Below, piece after piece: positions 57,856 to 64,000 of a stretch of 64,000 bases of DNA. Within the stretch, counting starts at the first letter, position 1. The number at the start of each line of letters is the position of its first letter. The notes under the pieces are model-generated. The model was not told where the DNA came from and made no database searches. It was given only the letters and a program-made list of their open reading frames with translations. The position numbers and the translations under genes are program-made. The stretch covers positions 8,482,515 through 8,546,514 of the forward strand of contig NZ_CP101750.1 in the NCBI RefSeq assembly GCF_026810505.1, written 5' to 3'. This DNA comes from Streptomyces sp. Je 1-369 (GTDB lineage: Bacteria > Actinomycetota > Actinomycetes > Streptomycetales > Streptomycetaceae).

Positions 57856-58855
57856 CGGGCACCTCCTCCCCGGAGGGCACGGGCCCCGGAGGCGTGCCGT
57901 CACCGAAGGGGCGGCCGCCCAGCTCCTCCCGGTGATGCGGCGTCAGCCACCCCGAGAGGTCCGGGCCGAGCGGCACGATGCCGGTCGGGTTGATGCCGGT
58001 GTGCACTTGGTAGTAGTGCCGCTTGATGTGGTCGAAGTCGATGGTGTCGCCGAAACCGGGCGTCTGGAAGAGATCCCTCGCGTACGCCCAGAGGACCCGG
58101 TCCTCGGACAGTTTCCGTACGTTGCACTTGAAGTGGCCGTGGTAGACGGCGTCGAACCGCACCAGCGTGCAGAAGAAGCGGATGTCGGCCTCGGTGATCG
58201 TGTCCCCGGCGAGATAGCGGCGGCTCGACAGACGCTCGGAGGCCAGGTCGAGACGGTGGAAGACGTCGCGGCACGCGGACTCGTAGGTCTCCTGGTCCGG
58301 GGCGAAACCGGACCGGTACACACCGTTGTTGACGTCGCGGTAGATGCCGTCCATCACGGCGTCGATCTCGTCGCGCAGCGGCTCGGGATACAGGTCAGGC
58401 GCCCCCTCGCGGTGCAGTGCCGTCCACTCCGTGGCGAAGTCCAGCGTGATCTGCTGGTAGTCGTTCGTGACCAGCTTGCCGCTCTCCACGTCGACCAGCG
58501 CGGGAACGCTTACGCCTCCCGGATAGCCGCTCTCCCGCGCCTCGTACGCCTCGCTCAGATAGCGGATGCCGAGCACCGGGTCGCGGCCGTCGGGGTCCAG
58601 CGTGAACCGCCAGCTCCGGTCGTCCTGGATCGGGTCCGTGACGGCCAGCGAGACGGCGCCCTCCAGGCCGAGAAGTCGCCGCGCGATGAGCGAACGGCCC
58701 GCCCAGGGGCAGGCGCGGCTCACCACAAGCCGGTACCGCCCCGCCTCCACCGGCCAGCCGTCCCTGCCGTCCGCCGTGACGCGGTCCGAGAAGTGGCTCT
58801 TGGAGCGCTTGAACTCCTTGTGCCCGTACGAGGCGTTGCCCTGGTCCGCGCTCAT
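57818..58855 (-). CDS. Xi-class glutathione S-transferase-like (glutathionyl/mycothiol-hydroquinone reductase)
   Basis: A 345-residue thioredoxin-fold transferase of the ECM4/YqjG group. The catalytic cysteine is in VVSRACPWAGRSLIARRLLG; downstream are VPALVDVESGKLVTNDYQQI and the C-terminal helical domain TITEADIRFFCTLVRFDAVY, all family hallmarks. YqjG-type enzymes reduce S-conjugated hydroquinones; in mycothiol-based actinomycetes the thiol partner is probably different. Its ATG overlaps the stop of a small gene upstream (ATGA). The C terminus has an extra Pro/Ser-rich tail. Confidence 0.88.
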   Translation of the reverse strand: MSADQGNASYGHKEFKRSKSHFSDRVTADGRDGWPVEAGRYRLVVSRACPWAGRSLIARRLLGLEGAVSLAVTDPIQDDRSWRFTLDPDGRDPVLGIRYLSEAYEARESGYPGGVSVPALVDVESGKLVTNDYQQITLDFATEWTALHREGAPDLYPEPLRDEIDAVMDGIYRDVNNGVYRSGFAPDQETYESACRDVFHRLDLASERLSSRRYLAGDTITEADIRFFCTLVRFDAVYHGHFKCNVRKLSEDRVLWAYARDLFQTPGFGDTIDFDHIKRHYYQVHTGINPTGIVPLGPDLSGWLTPHHREELGGRPFGDGTPPGPVPSGEEVPVTARSAPCRAST

Positions 58856-59160
58856 GACTGGCTGCCCTCGCGTGCGCAGGAGTGGGACATCCGCGCCCGC
58901 TCCTCGGACGGCGGACCCGGGTCCGCGGAGCGCGGGAGAGGCGGCGCGAGATCGTAGATCCGGTCGATGAGCGCTGCTTCGTTGCCCGCGAGACCCGCCC
59001 GGCGCAGCGCCTCGTCGGCCTCCGCGATGGGCCCCGCGAGCAGCGTCGCCGCGGCCACGGGGGAGACCGACGCGGAGTCGGAGAGTGTGGCGCGCGCCGT
59101 GTGCAGCAGGCGCAAGCAGGCCTGGGCGGCGAGCAGTTCCTCGGACGTCGTGCCGGTCAT
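58852..59160 (-). CDS. Hypothetical helical protein coupled to the GST gene
   Basis: About 102 residues from ATG 59160, with GAGGAG roughly 10 bases upstream. It is a short helical protein with TTSEELLAAQACLRLLHTAR, LAGPIAEADEALRRAGL and IDRIYDLAPPLP. Longer forms start at ATG 59190 or TTG 59238. The stop overlaps the GST start by ATGA, so they are translated together. Function unknown. Confidence 0.6.
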   Translation of the reverse strand: MTGTTSEELLAAQACLRLLHTARATLSDSASVSPVAAATLLAGPIAEADEALRRAGLAGNEAALIDRIYDLAPPLPRSADPGPPSEERARMSHSCAREGSQS

Positions 59161-59245
59161 GTCGAGCGACTCCTCTGCGCTGGATGGCATGGCGGCATCT
59201 CGGGATGCCACCTCCACTCTTGCGCACGGGTCTGACAATCGCGCT

Positions 59246-60745
59246 CTACGCGGCCCGGGCGCGGCGCGAGAGACGCAGCGTCAGGCCGTCCGGCATCAGG
59301 GTGAGACGCTCCGCGACGCGCAGCCGGTAGCCCGGATCGGCGTGCAGGTCGTAGCGGCGGAGGAGCAGTCCGAGCACCAAGGTCGCCTCGTGCAGCGCGA
59401 ACTGACGTCCGATGCAGGCGCGTGCGCCAGTACCGAACGGCTTGAAGACGTGGGCGGGGCGCGCGCGTACGGCCGAAGGGGCGAACCGGTCGGGGTCGAA
59501 CTCCTCGGGGTGCTCGCCCCATGCGGCCGGGTCGCGGTGCAGCATCGTCGCGAGAACCAGCGCCCACGCGCCGCGCCGCATCGGATGCTCACCCCCGAGG
59601 ACGGTGTCCGTGCGGGCCTCGCGGGCGAATCCCGGAGCGGTCGGCCAGAGCCGCAGCGACTCGTCGAGCACCCGGCGCAGATATCGCAACTTGGCCACCT
59701 GCTCGTACGCGGGCTCGCCCTCGGTGCCCCAGACCTCGTCGACCTCGGCCCGCGCGCGGGCGAGCACTTTCGGGGAGCGCGACAAGTAATGCAGCGCGAA
59801 CGACAGCGCGCCGGACGTCGTCTCGTGCCCGGCGACCAGGAAAGTAATGACCTGGCGGCGGATGTTCTCCGGAGTGAGCCGCTCCCCGGTCTCGGGGTGG
59901 GCCACTTGCAGCATGCGGTCCAGCAGGTCTCCGCTGTCGCCCGACCCCGGAGCGCCCTCCGCGCGGCGGGCCGCGATCACCGCGTCGACCGTGCGGTTGA
60001 GGTACGCCATGTCCGCGTCGTTGCGCCGGTCGGCGCCGCGCAGCACGAGCGGGGTCAGCAGCGGCGGCACGACGTTGCGCCGCTGGGCGAAGGAGAGCGT
60101 GCCGACCATCGCCGACACGAACGGGTGCGGAGCGGACCGTTCGAAAGAGCCGAAGTCGTGCCCGAAACCGGTACGGGCGATCGTCTCCAGCGTCAGCTTC
60201 GTCATGTCGCCCGGCACGTCCACCGCCCGGCCCGCCGCCTCCCGCTCGTCCCAGCGGGCCGTCAGCTGCCGTGCGACGTCCAGCATCAACGGGTGGTAGC
60301 CCGCCATCGCGTCGCGGCTGAACCCGGGGGCGAGGATGTCGTGAGCCAGCTGCCAGTTGGGCTCGTGGTTGTACGCCGTGAAGAGACCGTCGCCCGCGAC
60401 CGGCCGCAGATTGGCCACGCCGAGCCCCACGTGCTTCGCGAACCGCGACTCGTCGGCCATGTCCGCGGCGAGGTCGGCGCCCCACACGAAGACGAACTCC
60501 TTGCCGAACGCCTTGCGCCGGAAGATCGGACCGAGCTGCTCCGCCAGCTTCATCGAGTCCTGCAGCGGCGTGCGGACGTTGGCGCCCAGGATGTCGCCGA
60601 CCACCGGGAGCCGACGCGGCGGATGCGGTATCCGGTGCAGCTCGGGCCAGCCGAGCTCGGCGCTGCGAAAACCCTTTGGGGGAGGGGCCGGGGCACGCTG
60701 CCCGTCCGGTCCGTTCGCCGCCGCGGACCGCGTCGTCTGCGCCAT
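59246..60745 (-). CDS. Cytochrome P450, CYP102-like haem domain without reductase
   Basis: A 499-residue monooxygenase. P450 motifs: I-helix oxygen site TFLVAGHETTSGALSFAL, K-helix ExxR in VLDESLRLWPTAPGF, and haem-binding loop FKPFGTGARACIGRQFALHE with the axial cysteine. The N-terminal PPPKGFRSAELGWPELHRIP and overall length are like the fatty-acid hydroxylase domain of P450 BM3, but no FAD/FMN reductase is fused or adjacent, so it must use separate partners. A divergent TetR gene and a paired-arm operator lie just upstream. Confidence 0.9.
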   Translation of the reverse strand: MAQTTRSAAANGPDGQRAPAPPPKGFRSAELGWPELHRIPHPPRRLPVVGDILGANVRTPLQDSMKLAEQLGPIFRRKAFGKEFVFVWGADLAADMADESRFAKHVGLGVANLRPVAGDGLFTAYNHEPNWQLAHDILAPGFSRDAMAGYHPLMLDVARQLTARWDEREAAGRAVDVPGDMTKLTLETIARTGFGHDFGSFERSAPHPFVSAMVGTLSFAQRRNVVPPLLTPLVLRGADRRNDADMAYLNRTVDAVIAARRAEGAPGSGDSGDLLDRMLQVAHPETGERLTPENIRRQVITFLVAGHETTSGALSFALHYLSRSPKVLARARAEVDEVWGTEGEPAYEQVAKLRYLRRVLDESLRLWPTAPGFAREARTDTVLGGEHPMRRGAWALVLATMLHRDPAAWGEHPEEFDPDRFAPSAVRARPAHVFKPFGTGARACIGRQFALHEATLVLGLLLRRYDLHADPGYRLRVAERLTLMPDGLTLRLSRRARAA

Positions 60746-60793
60746 GTGCCCATCTCCCTTGTCCGACGGGCCCGTTGGGCCTGTTGTACGTGG

Positions 60794-60831
60794 ATTCAAT
60801 AGGAGATCCCAGTCTGGTGCCCCTATTGAAT
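60794..60831. promoter_or_regulatory. Paired 10-bp operator arms between P450 and TetR genes
   Basis: ATTCAATAGG (60794-60803) and its exact complement CCTATTGAAT (60822-60831) are separated by 18 bases. They stand 48 bases from the P450 start and 22 bases from the TetR ATG. The arms are the most AT-rich stretch nearby. This is probably the binding site of the TetR protein for both genes. Confidence 0.65.
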
Positions 60832-60853
60832 TGGCGTCAAGTAAGGTGCCTGC

Positions 60854-61462
60854 ATGGCCGCGAATCCCCAGGAGCGCACGCGCCGCAGACTGAGTACCGA
60901 GGAGCGGCGTGAGCAGCTGCTTTCGGTCGGGGCGCGGCTCTTCGCGCAGAAGCCCTACGACGACGTGTGGATCGAGCGCGTCGCGGAGATCGCCGGCGTC
61001 TCGCGGGGGCTCCTCTACCACTACTTCCCGACCAAGCGGGACTTCTTCGCCGCCGTGGTGCACCGGGAGAGCGAGCGCATGCTGCGCCTGACGGCGGCGG
61101 TCCCCGGGCTGCCGGTGCGCGAGCAGATCAGTACGGGCCTCGACGCGTTCCTCGGCTACGTGGAGAGCCACGCACAGGGTTTCCGCGCCTTCCACCGGGC
61201 CGAGGCGGCGGGCGACCCGCTGGTCCGCGAGGTCTACCGCAACGGTCTCGCCGCGCAGGAGCGGCAGATCCTCGCCGCCCTCGCCGCGGACCCGGCCGCG
61301 TCGCACGGCACGCAGGACCTGCCCGCGCTGCGCCTCGCGGTGCGCGGGTGGCTGGCGTTCATGGTGGCGGTCTGTCTGGAGTGGCTGGAGGAGCCCGACC
61401 TGACGCGGGAGCAGGTCAGGGACCTGTGTGCCAAGGCGTTGCTGGGCGCGATCACGCGCTGA
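60854..61462 (+). CDS. TetR family regulator (of the P450 gene)
   Basis: A 202-residue regulator. HTH: TEERREQLLSVGARLFAQKP, WIERVAEIAGVSRGLLYHYF, PTKRDFFAAVV. The ligand domain includes SHAQGFRAFHRAEAAGDPLV and EWLEEPDLTREQVRDLC. Many TetR regulators beside CYP102-type genes respond to fatty acids; that is only an analogy. It diverges from the P450 gene across perfect 10-bp arms. The stop overlaps the remains of a HAD gene on the other strand. Confidence 0.9.
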   Translation: MAANPQERTRRRLSTEERREQLLSVGARLFAQKPYDDVWIERVAEIAGVSRGLLYHYFPTKRDFFAAVVHRESERMLRLTAAVPGLPVREQISTGLDAFLGYVESHAQGFRAFHRAEAAGDPLVREVYRNGLAAQERQILAALAADPAASHGTQDLPALRLAVRGWLAFMVAVCLEWLEEPDLTREQVRDLCAKALLGAITR

Positions 61463-61770
61463 GGCGGAGCACCTCGCGCAGCCGGGCGGGGGTCGTGAGG
61501 CACCAGTGGTAGGCGCCGGGTTCGGGCTTGGCGTGGCCTGTGCGGCAGGAGAAGGCGCACACCTGGAAGTGCTTGAGCCAGGAATGCCGCTCTTCGTAGT
61601 GGGCGGCCAGTTCCTCGGGGATGTTGGAGAGCAGCGCGACGGGCTGTCCCGCGGCCGCCAGCTCCTCGACGAGGACGACCCTCGTGTCGTCGACGGCGCT
61701 CCAACTGGCGAGATCACATGTCGAAGAGCACGACGTCGTGAGTGCGGTGGTGGTCGTTCATGGGGGTCAT
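61452..61770 (-). pseudogene. Broken HAD-family phosphatase gene
   Basis: The original start is ATG 61770, coupled to the DeoR stop by ATGA. The first frame reads MTPMNDHHRTHDVVLFDM and then hits a stop: it breaks exactly where a HAD enzyme continues with its DxDG nucleophile. A second frame continues with WSAVDDTRVVLVEELAAAG, PVALLSNIPEELAAHYEERH and GHAKPEPGAYHWCL, which are HAD motif II and III regions, before running out near 61452. So an internal deletion plus frameshift and a truncated 3' end are inferred. Motif I is lost, so no active enzyme is possible. Confidence 0.68.
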
Positions 61771-62525
61771 ACCTTTCGTACGGCCACGCCCGCCGCGGCG
61801 ATCATGTCGGTCTCCGTGTCCGGTGCCGCGTCGTCCGTGACGACGGCGTGCAGCGCGTCGGCGGCGGCGACGAACGCCAGGGCGGTACGGGAGAGCTTCG
61901 CGGCGTCCGCGACGGCGATGACGCGGCGGGCCGAGCCGATCGCGGCTCGTTTCACGGCGGCATCGTCCAGGTCGTAGGCGGTGAGGCCGTCCGCCGCGGT
62001 CAGTCCGCAGCAGCCGATCACGGCGGTGTCGAAGCGCAGTGCGGCCAGGGACGCGGTGGTCAGCGGGCCGGTGAGGGCCAGCTCGCCGGGGCGCGGCCGC
62101 CCGCCCGGCACCAGGAGCGTCACCTGCGGGGCGGCCGACAGGGCGTTCACCGCGTGCAGGGACAGCGGCATCACGGTCAGGCGCCGGTGCTCCAGGGCGC
62201 GGGCGACCTCGAGGCAGGTCGTGCCGCTGTCGACGACGACGGACTCCCCGTCCGCGATCAGCCCGGCCGCCGCGGCGGCGATGCGCCGCTTGGCCGCGAG
62301 GCCCTCCTGCTCCCGCAGCGCGAACGGCGGTTCCTCGCCGCGCAGCAGCAGGCTCCGTGCGCCACCTCGATAGCGCTCAAGGACACCTTGCTCCGCGAGA
62401 ACCTCCAGGTCGCGGCGGACGGTCATCTCGGATGCGCCGGTGAGCCCGGCGAGCTCCGCGACACCGAGCCGCCCCGCGTCGCGTACGGCTTCGGTGATCT
62501 GCCTCAGTCGATCTGTACTGGCCAC
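61767..62525 (-). CDS. DeoR family transcriptional regulator
   Basis: A 252-residue regulator. The N-terminal DeoR HTH reads DRLRQITEAVRDAGRLGVAE and LTGASEMTVRRDLEVLAEQG, then LERYRGGARSLL. The C-terminal sugar-phosphate isomerase-like sensor has VVVDSGTTCLEVARALEHR and FDTAVIGCCGLTAADGLTAY. GTG 62525 is the best start; no Shine-Dalgarno sequence is visible, so the mRNA may be leaderless. It is divergent from an MFS gene with four TGTTCG motifs between, and downstream lies the ruined HAD gene. Confidence 0.87.
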   Translation of the reverse strand: MASTDRLRQITEAVRDAGRLGVAELAGLTGASEMTVRRDLEVLAEQGVLERYRGGARSLLLRGEEPPFALREQEGLAAKRRIAAAAAGLIADGESVVVDSGTTCLEVARALEHRRLTVMPLSLHAVNALSAAPQVTLLVPGGRPRPGELALTGPLTTASLAALRFDTAVIGCCGLTAADGLTAYDLDDAAVKRAAIGSARRVIAVADAAKLSRTALAFVAAADALHAVVTDDAAPDTETDMIAAAGVAVRKV

Positions 62526-62546
62526 GCACACAGCAAACAACAATTC

Positions 62547-62593
62547 TGTTCGCAGATCAATCTTCCGAACATCGAAACTGTTCGTTATGTTCG
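62547..62593. promoter_or_regulatory. Four TGTTCG half-sites (DeoR operator)
   Basis: TGTTCG at 62547-62552, its complement CGAACA at 62566-62571, TGTTCG at 62579-62584 and 62588-62593. The second and third form an inverted pair. TTCG-containing repeats are typical DeoR/GlpR sites. The last site overlaps the MFS start codon at 62587. Confidence 0.6.
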
Positions 62594-63792
62594 AAAGCAT
62601 GGAAAGAACACTGCGAGTCGGCCGACTGGCCACCTTCGCCTACTTCGCGCTGAACGGCTTCCTCATGGGCATGTGGATCGTCCACATCCCCGCCGTCGAG
62701 GACCGTGCCGGGATCAGTCACGCCGTGCTCGGCTGGCTCCTGCTGCTGCTCGGCGCCGGCGCATTCGTGGGCATGCAGATCGTCGGGCCGCTCACCGACC
62801 GGCTCGGCGCCCGCATCGTCGTGCCCGTCAGCGCCGCGCTGTGCGCCGCGGCCGTGGTGCTGCCGGGGCTCGCCACGAACGTGTGGACGCTGGGGGCCGC
62901 GCTGCTCGCCTTCGGGCTCGGCAACGGCTGCCTCGACGTCAGCATGAACGCCCACGCCGTGCAGGTCGAGCGCGGCTACCGACGCCCCGTCATGTCTGCC
63001 TTCCACGCCACGTTCTCCATCGGCGGCGTCCTCGCCGCGCTGGTCGGCGCCCGCACGCTCAGCTGGGGCTGGAGCCCGGCCGCGACGCTCGGCGCGGTGG
63101 CCGCGCTCGGGGTCGTGGCGGCGGCGGTGTCCGCTCCCGCGCTGCTGCGCCCCGAACCCGGATCCGTACCGTTGCCCGAGTCCCCGACGCCATCGCGGCG
63201 CGGAACCCCGCGCCGGATCTGGGTCCTCGCCGCCCTCGCCCTGATGCTCATGCTCTGCGAGGGCGTGGCCAACGACTGGAGCGTCCTGCACCTGCGCGAC
63301 GTGCTCGACGCGCCCGCCGCGACCGCGGCCCTCGCCTACGGCGCCTTCGCCACGGCCATGACCATCGGCCGCCTCCTCGCCGACCGGGTGGCCGCGCGGT
63401 ACGGGCCGGTGGCCATCCTCCGGTACGGCGCCGCCGTCGCCGCGGTGGGCCTGACGGTGGCGGCGTTGTCACCCTGGATCCCGCTCGCCCTGACTGGCTG
63501 GACCGTGTTCGGCGCGGGCCTCTCGGGCTGCATCCCCCAGCTCTTCAGCGCCGCGGGCCACGCGGACCCCGAAACCGCGGGCGTCAATGTCTCCCGCGTC
63601 GCGGGGCTCGGCTATCTCGGCATGCTCGCGGGCCCCGCCGTGATCGGCCCGCTCACCCACTTCGTGCCGCTCAACCTGACGTTCTTCCTGCCCGTGGCGT
63701 TCTGCGCCGTCGCGGCCTGCGCGGCGGGCATCCTGCGGGAGACCGCTCAGGGGGCGGGGAACCCCGCCCGGAAGTGCTCCAGCAGCGTCTGA
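62587..63792 (+). CDS. MFS transporter, YbjJ-like
   Basis: A 401-residue, 12-helix transporter. Key parts: ATFAYFALNGFLMGMWIVHI, GPLTDRLGARIVVPVSAAL, GNGCLDVSMNAHAVQVERGY (motif typical of the YbjJ/fucose-permease-like group) and FHATFSIGGVLAALVGA. In E. coli the related ybjJ gene stands beside a HAD phosphatase and a regulator, the same set seen here, so a sugar or sugar-like substrate is plausible. ATG 62587 or ATG 62599 may be used. The 3' end overlaps the convergent last gene by 46 bases. Confidence 0.87.
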   Translation: MFESMERTLRVGRLATFAYFALNGFLMGMWIVHIPAVEDRAGISHAVLGWLLLLLGAGAFVGMQIVGPLTDRLGARIVVPVSAALCAAAVVLPGLATNVWTLGAALLAFGLGNGCLDVSMNAHAVQVERGYRRPVMSAFHATFSIGGVLAALVGARTLSWGWSPAATLGAVAALGVVAAAVSAPALLRPEPGSVPLPESPTPSRRGTPRRIWVLAALALMLMLCEGVANDWSVLHLRDVLDAPAATAALAYGAFATAMTIGRLLADRVAARYGPVAILRYGAAVAAVGLTVAALSPWIPLALTGWTVFGAGLSGCIPQLFSAAGHADPETAGVNVSRVAGLGYLGMLAGPAVIGPLTHFVPLNLTFFLPVAFCAVAACAAGILRETAQGAGNPARKCSSSV

Positions 63793-64000
63793 CGCGATGC
63801 GGCGGTGGCGAGCCGGTCCGCCACCCAGAGGTAGAAATCGTCGGCGAGCTCGTCCAGCCAGTCGTACGCCGGGTCGAAGGGGTGGGAATCCGGCGCCGCG
63901 TACGGGAGTTCGAACTCCGGGTCGCCGCCGGAACCGGCGACGGCGAAGTGCCGCGTGCCGTCCGGCAGCGAAGCCTGCCGGACCGAGGCCGACGCGCAGT
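63747..64000 (-). CDS. Hypothetical protein, C-terminal part (5' end outside window)
   Basis: An open frame from the window edge encodes about 83 residues and stops at 63747-63749. Recognisable composition: SLPDGTRHFAVAGSGGDPEF, ELPYAAPDSHPFDPAYDWLD, ELADDFYLWVADRLATAASR, ending HFRAGFPAP. Codon usage matches neighbours, so it is probably real. No family is recognised from this part. It overlaps the MFS 3' end by 46 bases in convergent orientation. Confidence 0.6.
   Translation of the reverse strand, partial: CASASVRQASLPDGTRHFAVAGSGGDPEFELPYAAPDSHPFDPAYDWLDELADDFYLWVADRLATAASRQTLLEHFRAGFPAP

Noticed and set aside
1..64000. tRNA, rRNA, integrase or transposase genes
   Set aside because: I looked for conserved tRNA-like stems, rRNA segments and DDE or tyrosine-recombinase motifs and recognised none. 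A covariance-model search would be needed to exclude small RNAs.

Overview
The window reads as a piece of a Streptomyces (or very close actinomycete) chromosome. The evidence is very high GC with strong third-position GC bias, GTG starts, many ATGA/GTGA four-base gene overlaps, an SsgA-like sporulation protein, a mycothiol-dependent formaldehyde dehydrogenase, a mycofactocin-type dehydrogenase, a snapalysin-type protease, a TipA-like MerR regulator, and recognisable DmdR iron-box and Zur-box sequences. No phage genes, transposases, CRISPR arrays, rRNA or tRNA genes were recognised. It looks like chromosome arm: regulators, secreted enzymes, transporters and small oxidoreductases in short operons, with a few decayed genes.

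Layout. 1-4.7 kb: 3' end of a secretory lipase, a secreted lytic transglycosylase, then a dehydrogenase/amidohydrolase pair. 4.7-9.4 kb: a large NB-ARC-type regulator, a flavin/ferredoxin reductase operon and a divergent TetR. 9.4-13.6 kb: a signalling island with a response regulator fused to a helix-turn-helix domain, a CHASE3-type histidine kinase, a receiver-PP2C phosphatase and an RsbW-like kinase. 13.7-21.7 kb: a permease, AraC and LysR regulators with partner genes, SDRs, and a secreted sphingomyelinase-D-like phospholipase. 21.8-25.8 kb: a five-gene operon joined entirely by four-base overlaps (60-residue peptide, two unknown proteins, a penicillin-binding-protein-like serine hydrolase, an ATP-dependent DNA ligase). 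This is the most unusual block. 25.8-28.7 kb: two unknown proteins and Ku, preceded by a 10-bp tandem repeat.

28.7-29.3 kb holds three gene relics. 29.3-41 kb: a lone hemC paralogue, a GNAT, a secreted peptidoglycan-binding protein, two MFS exporters, an ECF sigma factor with a Met/His-rich membrane protein, a secreted lipase, a KhtTU-like antiporter and a second DNA ligase. 41-50.9 kb: an SsgA-like protein, an oxidoreductase, a DD-carboxypeptidase, a glutathione peroxidase, two coupled mini-genes, a FetB-like permease, the mscR/MBL pair, an iron-box-controlled DUF2470 protein, an isochorismatase-like hydrolase and an ankyrin/HEAT protein. 51-64 kb: snapalysin, an SDR, a lactonase-fold lipoprotein, a TNT toxin with a probable immunity partner, a cysteine-free L32 under a Zur-like site, a TipA-like regulator coupled to a glycosyltransferase, a GST, a P450/TetR pair with a paired-arm operator, and a DeoR/MFS locus whose HAD phosphatase gene is broken.

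Functions are read from the supplied sequence by motif recognition only. No database search was run. Family names are recalled knowledge, and operator assignments are inferences from symmetry and position.
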